This document shows, one piece after another, positions 24,553 to 32,922 of a stretch of 57,509 nucleotides of DNA. The notes beneath the pieces were generated by a model. It was not told where the DNA came from, did not search any database, and saw only the letters and a list, made by a program, of their open reading frames with translations. The number at the start of each line of letters is the position of its first letter. Within the stretch, counting starts at the first letter, position 1. The stretch is from VRUE01 sp036524775. GTDB lineage: Bacteria > Actinomycetota > Thermoleophilia > Solirubrobacterales > 70-9. The position numbers and the translations under genes were made by a program. The stretch is from assembly GCA_036524775.1 (NCBI GenBank), contig DATDBO010000002.1, positions 1 through 57,509 of the forward strand, read 5' to 3'.

Positions 24553-25614
24553 TCAGGGTCGCTGGACTTGCAGCTTGAAGGCTCCCGGGGCTGAGCGCCG
24601 GGGGCGGATCGCCACGCGCAGGCGGGACTGGCCGCAGACGGTGAAGTTGAGCCTGTGGCCGAAGCTGAGGCCGTGGCGGGACGTTCGCAGCACGCGCCCC
24701 GCCGGGTTGAGCAGGCTGAGGCCGTACTGCGGCCGACCGGCGGGACGCAGGCTGACCGTGCCGTCGAGCGGCGTCGCGAACGTCCTCACCGCGGCGCCCT
24801 CGCGCCGCGCCGGCAGCCGCCCGCGCAGGCCGAAGGCCTTCCGCCCCGACCAGGGGTCGAGCGCGTCTTCGCGAATCGCCGCGAAGGCGCCTGCATCGGG
24901 CTCGAGCGCGTCCACCCAACGCCAGCGGACGCCGCTGTCGGGGAAGCGCAGGAAGGCGAAGCTCTCGGCGAAGGCCTCGCCGGGATCGCGGAAGTAGTGC
25001 AGGCCGTTGCTGCCGGCGAAGAGGCCGCCGCCCCGTGTCCGCCGACAGACGTTCTCGTAGCTGGCCCAGCGCGGCGTCCCCCAATCGATCGCCGGCGGGA
25101 AGGGCGGCGGGCTTTCGCGCCGGCTCGCGAGGTGATGCCCGTACTCGTGGGCAAGGACGAACTCGCGCGTGGCGCCTTCCGGCGAGAGGGCGCCATCGCC
25201 GCTGATCACGGCTTTGCTCTCGCTCGCGTAGTAGCAGGCCAGGGCGCCGTAGCCGCACTCGAATTCGAGCTGGGAGGGGGTGTCGAGCTGGACGGTGAGC
25301 AGGCTCATCTCCGTCCCGTGGACCAGCGTGCCGAGGAAGTCGGCGATCGGCTGGGGGTCGGTGGCATTGCAGCTGAGGCGGCAGGCTGCCGTGACCGAGA
25401 TCGCGACCGTTTCGCCGCTGCCGTCGTCGATCGGGTAGCGCGCCGTGGCGGCGCTGTCGGAGATCCGCGCCGCGCCGGAGCTCGGCGCCTCGATCACGGT
25501 GTCGCGCGGCACCGTCGCGCCCGGGTCGCGCGCCCTCGCCGCCCCGCTTGCCGGGAGGGCGAGGAGGAGGATCATGGCTATGCCCGCAAGCGCCCCCGCC
25601 GGGCGCTTGCTCAA
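24553..25614 (-). CDS. Secreted HExxH metalloprotease-like protein
   Basis: A 353-aa exported protein. The signal peptide (SKRPAGALAGIAMILLLALPASGAARA) is followed by a central zinc-peptidase motif VLAHEYGHHLASR (near residue 165) and GEAFAESFAF downstream, which could supply the third ligand. The C-terminal ~100 residues are a beta-rich domain like those on secreted actinobacterial proteases. The TTG at 25614 is chosen because it overlaps the upstream stop (TTGA) and gives a better n-region; the ATG at 25575 is the alternative. Conserved cysteines suggest disulfides outside the cell. The substrate is unknown. Confidence 0.72.
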   Translation of the reverse strand: MSKRPAGALAGIAMILLLALPASGAARARDPGATVPRDTVIEAPSSGAARISDSAATARYPIDDGSGETVAISVTAACRLSCNATDPQPIADFLGTLVHGTEMSLLTVQLDTPSQLEFECGYGALACYYASESKAVISGDGALSPEGATREFVLAHEYGHHLASRRESPPPFPPAIDWGTPRWASYENVCRRTRGGGLFAGSNGLHYFRDPGEAFAESFAFLRFPDSGVRWRWVDALEPDAGAFAAIREDALDPWSGRKAFGLRGRLPARREGAAVRTFATPLDGTVSLRPAGRPQYGLSLLNPAGRVLRTSRHGLSFGHRLNFTVCGQSRLRVAIRPRRSAPGAFKLQVQRP

Positions 25615-26858
25615 GGAGCGGGCCCCGGGGGAATCTCGTAGGCGACCGCGAGCAAGGAAGCGGAGAGCGGGCGGCGCGCCGGCAATGCGCGGCTCGTCAG
25701 CGCGCCGCCCCCTCGCTTCGCCCGGCGACCCGCCCAGCGCGGACGTACCGGGTCGAAGTCGAGCAGCGAGCGCCAGGTGTCGGTGCCGATCCTGCCGTCG
25801 ACCAAGAGGCCGGCGCTCGCCTGGAAGTCGCGGACCGCGGCCCGCGTCTGCTTGCCGAAGATGCCCGTCACCGGCAGCTGTGGCGCGATCGCCGCGCGCA
25901 GGTGCGCCTGCGCCCAGACGACCAGGTCGCCGGAGCTGCCGCGCTTCAGCAGCGGGTGGTCGGTGACCGGCTCGTAGCCGGTGACCGGGCCGTCGATCGG
26001 CGCGCCGAGGGCGCCCCAGCCGGCGCTCGTCGTCTCCTGCCAGTCCCACCAGCTCGGCGCCAGACCGCCGTAGTTGTGGGCGAGGCGGCGGAAGCGAACG
26101 ATCTCACGCCGATTGGCGCCGCCGTAGGTCTGCCCGAGCGGGTAGAGCGGGTGCCCCCAGAGCCGGTTGAAGAGGAAGGTGTGCTCGTAGACGGCGCGGA
26201 CCGAGGTGCCGATCGCCCGCCAGTACATCTGCGGCTGGTTGGCGGTCGCCCCGCCGGGCCCGAAGAAGACCGAGTAGGGGAAGGACGGGTGGTAGTCGAC
26301 GTAGGGGAAGGCGGCGAGCGAGAGCGGGAAGGCGGCGCCGATGCGGGCGCGCAGGGTGCGGACGTAACGGTCGGCCGCGGCGTACTTGCCCTGATAGGCG
26401 CCCTCGGCGTCGATCACGAGGCAGTCGGCGCCCCGGCGCACGGCGGCGGCGCCGACCTTGGCCTCGTCTACGGGCTGGTCGCCGTAGACGAACTGCCAGG
26501 CGCAGACGTCGAGGCCGCCGCGGTGCAGCGCCCCGACCAGCGCTTTGTTGAACTGCGACCAGGTGTCGTCGCCGTCGCCCGACTTTATGTAGAGCGTGCC
26601 GATGCCGGCCTGTCTGGCGCGGGCGACGATCCTGTCGATGCTGCCGCCCTCGGAGCGGTCGACGTACCAGATCCACATGCCGTGGCGGTCGAAGGGCGTG
26701 CGCTTGGCGGGGTCGGCGGCAATGCCGTCCGCGCCGCCCGAAGCGGCTAAGGAAGCGCGCGTGTCAGCCGTCAGCGCCATCACCAGCAAAATCGCCAGGA
26801 GCACCAGGCGGAGCCCTGGCGCCAGTGTGCTGCCGGCTCTCACGTCAACTTTCAACAC
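25611..26858 (-). CDS. Secreted protein with TIM-barrel-like and peptidoglycan-binding domains
   Basis: A 415-aa exported protein with a hydrophobic signal (LRLVLLAILLVMALTADTRA). Residues ~60-290 resemble a glycoside-hydrolase-like TIM barrel (GMWIWYVD, IGTLYIKSGDGDDTW, DCLVIDAEG, WWDWQETTSAGWGALG). Residues ~300-365 are a PG_binding_1 domain (LLKRGSSGDLVVWAQAHLRA ... VTGIFGKQTRAAVRDFQASAGL). Probable role: binding or cleaving cell-wall material. It starts at GTG and is translationally coupled to the downstream metalloprotease, so the two may act together at the envelope. Confidence 0.72.
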   Translation of the reverse strand: MLKVDVRAGSTLAPGLRLVLLAILLVMALTADTRASLAASGGADGIAADPAKRTPFDRHGMWIWYVDRSEGGSIDRIVARARQAGIGTLYIKSGDGDDTWSQFNKALVGALHRGGLDVCAWQFVYGDQPVDEAKVGAAAVRRGADCLVIDAEGAYQGKYAAADRYVRTLRARIGAAFPLSLAAFPYVDYHPSFPYSVFFGPGGATANQPQMYWRAIGTSVRAVYEHTFLFNRLWGHPLYPLGQTYGGANRREIVRFRRLAHNYGGLAPSWWDWQETTSAGWGALGAPIDGPVTGYEPVTDHPLLKRGSSGDLVVWAQAHLRAAIAPQLPVTGIFGKQTRAAVRDFQASAGLLVDGRIGTDTWRSLLDFDPVRPRWAGRRAKRGGGALTSRALPARRPLSASLLAVAYEIPPGPAP

Positions 26859-27019
26859 GGTAGCTCGCGTCGCGCTGCGGCGCCAGGAATTCGGCCCCCA
26901 CGACCGTACCCGAGTCTGGTCGCGACGCCTGGCACGGAGAAATTATGTACGCGGGGGACCGCGCCGGCGCCCCGGCGCGTACGGTTTGGCGCACAGATTG
27001 CAACCCGAGGAGGAGCGCC

Positions 27020-27766
27020 TTGATCGTCGAGAGGACCGAGAACCCGATGTGGCTGTCGAACGCCTACCTGGTCGCCGACGGCGCCGGGGGCAAGGGTGTG
27101 CTGATCGACGGCAACGACGAGCTGGGGCCGCTGCTCGAGCTGGCCGAGCGTGAGGGGATCGAGATCGTCCGCATCCTCGTCACCCACCCGCACGGCGACC
27201 ACGTCGCGGGCCTCGCCGAGGCGCGCTCGCGGCTCGGCGACCCGCCGGTGGTCGCCCACGCCGAGACCGCGGCGGAGATCGACCTGGACGTCGCCGAGAC
27301 GATCGCCGACGGCGAGAAGCTCAGCGTCGGCGGGCTCGAGGTCGAGGCCATCCTCACCCCCGGCCACGCCGCCGGTCACCTCGCCTTCCTCGTCGACGGC
27401 AGCGACGTCTTCACCGCCGACGTCCTCTTCAAGGGGACGGTGGGCGGGACGATGGCGCCGGGAGCGAGCGGCTTCGCCGACCTGCAGGACTCGGTGATGC
27501 GGCTGATGGAGCTGCCGCCGGAGACGCGGGTCCACCCCGGCCACCGCGAGCCGACGACGATCGGCGAGGAGTGGGAGGGCAACCCCTTCGTGCGGATCTG
27601 GCGCGGCCTGGAGGAAACCGGCGCGGAGGAGGTCACCGTCTGGGACCGGCCGGCGACGCTGAAGCTCTGGGCGCCCGACTACGACGGCGGCAACAAGGCC
27701 TGGATCGTCTTCGGCGACGACGGCACCGAGGCGATAGTCGGCGGCTCGCAGGTGGTGCGTGGCTGA
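27020..27766 (+). CDS. MBL-fold metallohydrolase (glyoxalase II-like)
   Basis: A 248-aa metallo-beta-lactamase-fold hydrolase. The metal motif is VTHPHGDHVAG (HxHxDH, near residue 54), with further ligands in TPGHAAGH, FTADVLF and HPGHREPT. It resembles hydroxyacylglutathione-hydrolase-like thioesterases. The TTG at 27020 is chosen because GAGGAGGAG ends 5 nt upstream and similarity starts at LIVERTENPMW. The extra C-terminal ~45 residues (VTVWDRPATLKLWAPDYDGGNKAW) are beyond the catalytic core. It overlaps the FHA gene by 8 bp. Confidence 0.85.
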   Translation: MIVERTENPMWLSNAYLVADGAGGKGVLIDGNDELGPLLELAEREGIEIVRILVTHPHGDHVAGLAEARSRLGDPPVVAHAETAAEIDLDVAETIADGEKLSVGGLEVEAILTPGHAAGHLAFLVDGSDVFTADVLFKGTVGGTMAPGASGFADLQDSVMRLMELPPETRVHPGHREPTTIGEEWEGNPFVRIWRGLEETGAEEVTVWDRPATLKLWAPDYDGGNKAWIVFGDDGTEAIVGGSQVVRG

Positions 27767-28430
27767 GCCGCAGCAGACCAGCGCCCCGGAGCTGAAGGCG
27801 AAGATCGAGGCCGAACGCGGCGGCCGTCCCTTCCTCGTCTTCCGCGACGGCGCGGGCGAGCAGCGGATCGTCGTCGTCGCGGAGGGGACCGACGTGCTCT
27901 GGATCGGCCGCGGCGATTCGGCCGACCTGCGGCTCGACTGGGACGAGGAGGTCTCGGCGCTGCACGCCCAAATCGAGGTGGTGCGCGACGAGTGCACGCT
28001 GCTCGACGACGGCCTCTCGCGCAACGGCTCCTTCGTCGGCGAGCAGCGGGTCGACGGGCGGAGGCGGCTGCGCGATGGCGACACGCTGCGCTTCGGCCGC
28101 ACCACGGTCCTCTTCCGCCGCCCCGGCGAGGGCGCGCCGGAAGCGACCGTCGCGGCCGGCCAGATCCCGGGCGCGGCGACGATCTCCCCCGGGCAGCGGC
28201 GCGTCCTGCTCGCCCTCTGCCGTCCATATAAGGAGGGCGACTCCTTCGCCACGCCGGCGACCAACCAGGCGATCGCCGACGAGCTGCACCTCAGCGTCGA
28301 CGCGGTCAAGACCCACATGCGGGCGCTCTTCGAGAAGCTCGAGGTCGAGGACCTGCCGCAGAACCGCAAGCGGGTCGCGCTGATCGAGCGCGCCCTGCAG
28401 AGCGGCGCTATCAGCCGGCGCGAGCTCTGA
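27759..28430 (+). CDS. FHA-domain protein with C-terminal HTH
   Basis: A 223-aa protein. The FHA phosphothreonine-binding domain spans about residues 48-120 (LWIGRGDSADLRL, SALHAQIE, DDGLSRNGSFV, LRDGDTLRFGRT). The C-terminus (SPGQRRVLLALC ... ATNQAIADELHLSVDAVKTHMRALFEKLEVE) looks like a winged or LuxR-type HTH. It may be a transcription factor controlled by a Ser/Thr kinase, although none is in the window. The GTG start lies inside the end of the MBL gene. Confidence 0.8.
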   Translation: MAEPQQTSAPELKAKIEAERGGRPFLVFRDGAGEQRIVVVAEGTDVLWIGRGDSADLRLDWDEEVSALHAQIEVVRDECTLLDDGLSRNGSFVGEQRVDGRRRLRDGDTLRFGRTTVLFRRPGEGAPEATVAAGQIPGAATISPGQRRVLLALCRPYKEGDSFATPATNQAIADELHLSVDAVKTHMRALFEKLEVEDLPQNRKRVALIERALQSGAISRREL

Positions 28431-28512
28431 TCGCCGCCTCCGAGGCTGCAAGCGCGGGACCACGGACGTATGTGCGATAGGAGCGGTCGCGCTCAGGCCT
28501 GACACTGCCTTG

Positions 28513-30081
28513 ATGCTCCTGCCCTTGGCGCTGGCCACCTCCGACGTCAAAACCTTCTTCTTCGACTGGTACCCCGTCTTCGGGGTCGTCTTCATGTTCT
28601 GTCTGCTGATCGTCTTCGTGACGCTGCTGCGCGGCACGCTCGGCGCGACCAAGCCGGAGACGGTCAAGGCGAGCAAGACCAAGCCGGTGCTGTGGGAGGA
28701 GGTGCAGGGGGTCGACGCGGCCAAGGAAGAGCTGATCGACGTGGCCGAATGGCTGCGCGAACCCGAGCGCTTCGCAGCCCTCGGCGCGCAGGCGCCACGC
28801 GGGGTGCTGCTCTTCGGCCCGCCGGGGACCGGCAAGACGATGCTGGCGCGGGCCGTGGCGGCGCAGGCCGGCGTCGACTTCTTCTCCGCCTCGGGCTCGA
28901 GCTTCGTGGAGATGTTCGTGGGGAGGGGCGCCGCCCGCATCCGCCGCCTGTTCAAGGAGGCGCGCAAGTCGGGCCGGGCCGTCATCTTCATCGACGAGCT
29001 CGACGCGGTAGGGGGGGCGCGCAGCGGTGGTGGCGGGGACGGGGGCTCGAGCGAGCGCGAGCAGGCGCTGAACCAGCTGCTGGTCGAGCTCGACGGCTTC
29101 GAGAAGGACCCCGGGACGGTGATCGTGATCGCCGCCTCCAACTACGTCGACAAGCTCGACAAGGCGCTGCTGCGGCCGGGTCGGTTCGACCGCCAGGTGC
29201 TGGTGGCGCCGCCCGACCGCGTCGGCCGCGAGGCGATCCTGCGCGCCCACGCCAAGGGCAAGCCGCTGGGCGAGGACCTCGACCTGACCGACGTGGCGCG
29301 CAAGACGACCGGGATGACCGGCGCCCAGCTGGCCAACGCGCTGAACGAGGCGGCGATCATCGCCGGGCGAGCCGGGCGCAAGGCGATGGCGCGCGAGGAC
29401 CTCGACGAGGCGCTGCTGCGCCAGTCGGTCGGCTCGCAGCAGGCGCGGCGGCTGGGCCAGCAGGAGCGGCGGATCGTCGCCTACCACGAGGCCGGGCACG
29501 CGCTCTGCCGGCGCTTGCTCGGGCTCGACCCGCCGGAGATCCTCAGCATCGTGCCGCGCGGGCCGGCGCTCGGCTTCGTCGGCCACTCGCCGCAGGAGGA
29601 CACCTACCTGAAGTCGCGCGAGGAGCTGCTCGACGAGCTGGTCACGCTGCTGGGCGGGCGCGCCGCCGAGGAGGACGTGATGGGGACCTCCTACTCGGGC
29701 GCGGTCGACGACCTCGCGCGGGTGCACATGGTCTGCCGCCAGATGGTCACCGAGTTCGGCATGGGAGTGGCGCTCGACGCCGACGGGGCGCCGCCGATCG
29801 CGCTGCCGACCGGCGACTACGCCGTCTCCGACCGCACCCGGCGCGACGTCGACGTGGCATCGATGACGCTGGCGCGCGAGGCCTACCGGCGGGCGCGGGC
29901 GCTGCTGCACGCCAACCGCGAGTGCCTCGACGACCTCGCCGCCAACGCGCTCGAGCGCGAGACGCTGACCCGCGAGGACCTCGACGAGATCTTCGCCGCG
30001 CACGAGCTGCGCGAGAGCGAAGCGCCGCGGGAGATCGCCGCCGGGGTCGTGCTCTCCGCTGAGCCGCGGTCGCCGGAGTAG
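28513..30081 (+). CDS. FtsH-like AAA+ zinc metalloprotease, short form
   Basis: A 522-aa membrane-bound ATP-dependent protease. One N-terminal membrane span (about 21-40, VFGVVFMFCLLIVFVTLL) is followed by the AAA domain: Walker A GPPGTGKT (102-109), Walker B VIFIDELD (157-164) and SRH LLRPGRFDRQV. The protease domain has HEAGH (325-329) and the distal ligand region SGAVDDLARV. Canonical FtsH is 610-700 aa with two spans around an extracytoplasmic domain; that domain is absent here. It is likely a paralogue, with the main FtsH elsewhere. ATG at 28513 is used; a TTG directly precedes it. Confidence 0.87.
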   Translation: MLLPLALATSDVKTFFFDWYPVFGVVFMFCLLIVFVTLLRGTLGATKPETVKASKTKPVLWEEVQGVDAAKEELIDVAEWLREPERFAALGAQAPRGVLLFGPPGTGKTMLARAVAAQAGVDFFSASGSSFVEMFVGRGAARIRRLFKEARKSGRAVIFIDELDAVGGARSGGGGDGGSSEREQALNQLLVELDGFEKDPGTVIVIAASNYVDKLDKALLRPGRFDRQVLVAPPDRVGREAILRAHAKGKPLGEDLDLTDVARKTTGMTGAQLANALNEAAIIAGRAGRKAMAREDLDEALLRQSVGSQQARRLGQQERRIVAYHEAGHALCRRLLGLDPPEILSIVPRGPALGFVGHSPQEDTYLKSREELLDELVTLLGGRAAEEDVMGTSYSGAVDDLARVHMVCRQMVTEFGMGVALDADGAPPIALPTGDYAVSDRTRRDVDVASMTLAREAYRRARALLHANRECLDDLAANALERETLTREDLDEIFAAHELRESEAPREIAAGVVLSAEPRSPE

Positions 30082-30093
30082 CCTTCGCGCTCA

Positions 30094-30978
30094 GTGAACG
30101 CTGAGCGGAACGCCGAGCAGCACTACTTCCCGCCCGGGCGCTCGATGGCGCACCGGGTCCACGGCGATCGCGCCGTCGGGCTGCTCTACGGGCAGCGGGC
30201 GCTGCTGATCGGCGCCCTCGAACCGCTCACCTACACCGGCACGATGCTCTCCACCCGCTCGGGCGACCGGCCCTTCGAGCGGCTTGCGCGCACGGCGAAG
30301 ATCCAGGAGACGGTCTTCCTCGGCACGCGGGCGGAGGCCGACGAGGCGCTGGCGCGGGTGCGCCGCGTGCACGAGACGATCGCGGGCGAGCTGCCCGAGG
30401 CGGCCGGCGCCCACCCCGCGGGCACTCCCTACTCCGCCTTCGACCCGGAGCTGATGCTGTGGACGCTGGCGGTGATCGCCGACTCGGGGCGGCAGATGTA
30501 CGAGACGCTGGTGCGGCCGCTCGATCCCGACGAGCGCGAGCGGCTCTGGCAGGACTACGTGCGCTTCGGCGAGCTGTTCGGCCTGCCGCGCAGCGCGGTG
30601 CCGGCGAGCCACCGCGAGTTCAAGGCCTGGTTCGACGGCAAGCTCGCGGCGCCCGACCTGCAGGCGACCGAGCACGGCCTGGAGATGGCGCCGCTGGTCG
30701 CCTTCCGCCAACCGGTGCCGGCGGCGGCGCGGGGCAACCTCGCCGTGCAGAACCACCTGATCAAGGGAACGCTGCCGCCGCGCGTGCGGGATATCTTCGG
30801 CATCCGCTGGAGCCGCGCGCACGAGTCGAGCTTCCGCGCCCTTGCCGCCGCCCACCGCCGCGCCCGCCGCGCCTTCCCCCGGCGCATGCGCCGCGGCCGC
30901 AACGACGTCTTCTTCGACGTGGTCACGAAGGCCGAGCGGGAGCGCGGCGGCACGGTTACGCCGCAGCTCGGCGTCTAG
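30094..30978 (+). CDS. Oxygenase MpaB-family protein (DUF2236)
   Basis: A 294-aa DUF2236/MpaB-family protein. These are haem-binding, rubber-oxygenase (Lcp)-related proteins found widely in actinobacteria. Typical signatures are seen: the N-terminal GRSMAHRVHGDRAVGLLYGQRALL, the conserved H in RRVHETI, and DPELMLWTLAVIADSG. The substrate is unknown. It starts with GTG 12 bp after the FtsH-like gene and ends in a 4-bp overlap with the convergent saccharopine-dehydrogenase-like gene. Confidence 0.82.
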   Translation: MNAERNAEQHYFPPGRSMAHRVHGDRAVGLLYGQRALLIGALEPLTYTGTMLSTRSGDRPFERLARTAKIQETVFLGTRAEADEALARVRRVHETIAGELPEAAGAHPAGTPYSAFDPELMLWTLAVIADSGRQMYETLVRPLDPDERERLWQDYVRFGELFGLPRSAVPASHREFKAWFDGKLAAPDLQATEHGLEMAPLVAFRQPVPAAARGNLAVQNHLIKGTLPPRVRDIFGIRWSRAHESSFRALAAAHRRARRAFPRRMRRGRNDVFFDVVTKAERERGGTVTPQLGV

Positions 30979-32243
30979 GAGGAGACCGAGAAGCGGGCGC
31001 CGGCGCGCTCGAAGCGGGGGATGCTCTGCGTGCCCAGCGCGGTGGCCGGAGTGAGGCAGCCGGCGCGCTGCGGGGTCGCGCCCTCCTCGGCGAGGAGCAG
31101 GCCGACCTCGCCGAGCAGCTTGGCGGTGGTCAGGTAGCCGGGGTGGCCGTCGGCATCGAGGTCGACGCGGACGTGCCGGCCGCCGGTCGTGCGCGCTTCG
31201 GCGATCAGCTGCCAGGTCCACTCCTCGAGCTTGCTGCCCTGGGGGCCGAAGCCGGCCGACGGCAGGGCCCGGCGCATGATCGCTGCGGCGCGCCGGCGCA
31301 GCGACGGCCCCGTGCAGGTGAGGCCGCGGAAGCCCGCCTGCATTCCGGCGAGCGCCCCGGCCGCGACGTAGCGCAACGGCAGGCTGGCGCTGCCGCCGGG
31401 GATGCCGATCCCCTCGCGGTAGCGCAGCGGCTCGGCCCCGTCGCCGCGCTCGGCGGCGAGCAGCGCGGCGGTGCGATGGATCACGGCCGGATTGATGAAG
31501 GCCAGCGGGGTCATCGGCGCGAGCACGTCGCCCCGGGCGTTGACCCGCGGGGCGAGGGCGATCGGGCTGCGCCGGCGAACGGCGTCGGCGCGCTCGGGGT
31601 CGGGGATCAGCGCCGCCGGGTCGGCGATCCGGGAAGCGTCCTCCCGGTCGAGCGCCTCGGCAATGCTCTGCATGGTGCCGCCGGAGATCAGGTCCTGGAG
31701 GCCGATGCGGCCGGCGGGCTGCCGGGTGACGACGTCGACGTCGGCCTCGGCCACGCCTTCGCCCCAGCGCTCGCGCGCGGTCTCGTCTGCGAGCAGCACG
31801 GCGATGTCGGGCGGCAGCGCCTCGAAGCCGCAGGTCGGGACGACCTTCACCCCGGCCGCCGCGGCGCGCTCGTGGAAGGTGTCGACCACGTGGCGCATGA
31901 ACGGCGTCTCCCCGGTCAGGTCGACGTAGTGGGTGCCGTTCGCGACGCAGGCCTCGATCACCGGCTCGCCGTAGAGGGCGTAGGGGCCGACGAGGTCGAG
32001 GACGACGCGGGTGCGCCCCGCCATCGCCGCCAGCGAGGCCGGGTCGCCGACGTCGGCGACGATCGTCTCGGGGGCGGTCACGCCGATCTCGCCGAGGACG
32101 CGCTCGAGCTTGGCGGGATCGCGCCCGGCGACCGCCCAGCGAGCGCCCACCTCCCCGGCCCGCTCGGCCAGGTAAGCGGCGACGCGCCGACCGGTGACCC
32201 CGGTAGCGCCGAAGACGACGACGGACAGATCCCGCTCGCTCAC
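30975..32243 (-). CDS. Saccharopine dehydrogenase-like / trans-acting enoyl reductase family protein
   Basis: A 422-aa NAD(P)-binding protein. A Rossmann fold opens SVVVFGATGVTGRRVAAYL (residues 7-25), and VVLDLVGPYALYGEPVIEACVANGTHYVDLTGE is the conserved block of saccharopine dehydrogenase-like oxidoreductases. Mycobacterial relatives act as trans-acting enoyl reductases in lipid synthesis, but no polyketide synthase is nearby and no substrate can be given. It is followed 10 bp upstream by the SRPBCC gene on the same strand, so they probably form one transcript. Confidence 0.82.
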   Translation of the reverse strand: MSERDLSVVVFGATGVTGRRVAAYLAERAGEVGARWAVAGRDPAKLERVLGEIGVTAPETIVADVGDPASLAAMAGRTRVVLDLVGPYALYGEPVIEACVANGTHYVDLTGETPFMRHVVDTFHERAAAAGVKVVPTCGFEALPPDIAVLLADETARERWGEGVAEADVDVVTRQPAGRIGLQDLISGGTMQSIAEALDREDASRIADPAALIPDPERADAVRRRSPIALAPRVNARGDVLAPMTPLAFINPAVIHRTAALLAAERGDGAEPLRYREGIGIPGGSASLPLRYVAAGALAGMQAGFRGLTCTGPSLRRRAAAIMRRALPSAGFGPQGSKLEEWTWQLIAEARTTGGRHVRVDLDADGHPGYLTTAKLLGEVGLLLAEEGATPQRAGCLTPATALGTQSIPRFERAGARFSVSS

Positions 32244-32253
32244 AGGCGTGAAG

Positions 32254-32706
32254 TTAACCGTCGCCCTCGACGCGCGCCTTCAGCTCGCCCGGGCGAGCAT
32301 TGACCAGCATCGCCCGCGCGGCGGCCTCGACCGGCCCGCGGATGAGCATCCCGAGCACCCGCCCGGGATCGCCGTCCAGCGTGTAGGTGGCCCGCGTCCG
32401 GCCGCCGCCGAGGTCCTCCAGCAGCCAGGACCCCTCGACCGACTTCAGGTCGCCCTTCTCCTGAGTCCACGAGAGGCGCGTGGGCGGCTCGTAGCTGAAC
32501 CGCACCTGCGTCTTCACGTGCCGGACCTTGATGTCGCTCTCGCTCTCGACCAGCGTCGGGCGACCGTCGCCGTCGCGCTCCAGCGCCGTCACCGCCACCA
32601 GGCCGCCCTGCCAATCGGGCGCGGTCAGCACGTCCTCGACGACCGCCCAGACCTCGTCCAGGGGAGCCTCGATCTCCGCGCTTGCGGTTCCACCCATGTG
32701 TGCCAT
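32254..32706 (-). CDS. SRPBCC (START-like) family protein
   Basis: A 150-aa single-domain protein of the polyketide-cyclase/Bet v1-like superfamily, which forms a hydrophobic ligand cavity. Seen: the opening beta-strand GGTASAEIEAPLDEVWAVVED, RHVKTQVRFSYEPPTRLSW, the GSWLLEDLGGGRTRATYTL hairpin and the long C-terminal helix. The ligand is unknown. The ATG at 32706 lies 4 bp from the 3' end of tRNA-Val on the same strand; the ATG at 32697 is an alternative. Neither has a Shine-Dalgarno, so the message probably arises by tRNA processing or leaderless initiation. Confidence 0.78.
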   Translation of the reverse strand: MAHMGGTASAEIEAPLDEVWAVVEDVLTAPDWQGGLVAVTALERDGDGRPTLVESESDIKVRHVKTQVRFSYEPPTRLSWTQEKGDLKSVEGSWLLEDLGGGRTRATYTLDGDPGRVLGMLIRGPVEAAARAMLVNARPGELKARVEGDG

Positions 32707-32710
32707 CTAG

Positions 32711-32783
32711 TGGGCGGTGCCGGGCTCGAACCAGCGACCTCCTGCTTGTAAGGCAGGCGCTCTCCCAACTGAGCTAACCGCCC
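32711..32783 (-). tRNA. tRNA-Val (TAC)
   Basis: A 73-nt minus-strand cloverleaf: acceptor GGGCGGT/ACCGCCC, D-arm GCTC...GAGC, anticodon arm CCTGC-CTTACAA-GCAGG with anticodon TAC, T-arm with GTTCGAGCC, discriminator A. CCA is not encoded. Confidence 0.97.
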
Positions 32784-32922
32784 GGACCGACGATCCTGAG
32801 CGCAGGATAGCCCACGGACAAAGGCCCGCTCGGAGTTTGTCCACTGCGGCGCAACGCCGGCCGGCCCGACATGAAATCTTTGGGGCTTCGCCCAGTCCAC
32901 CAGTCGAGAAAGGGTCCCCCCG

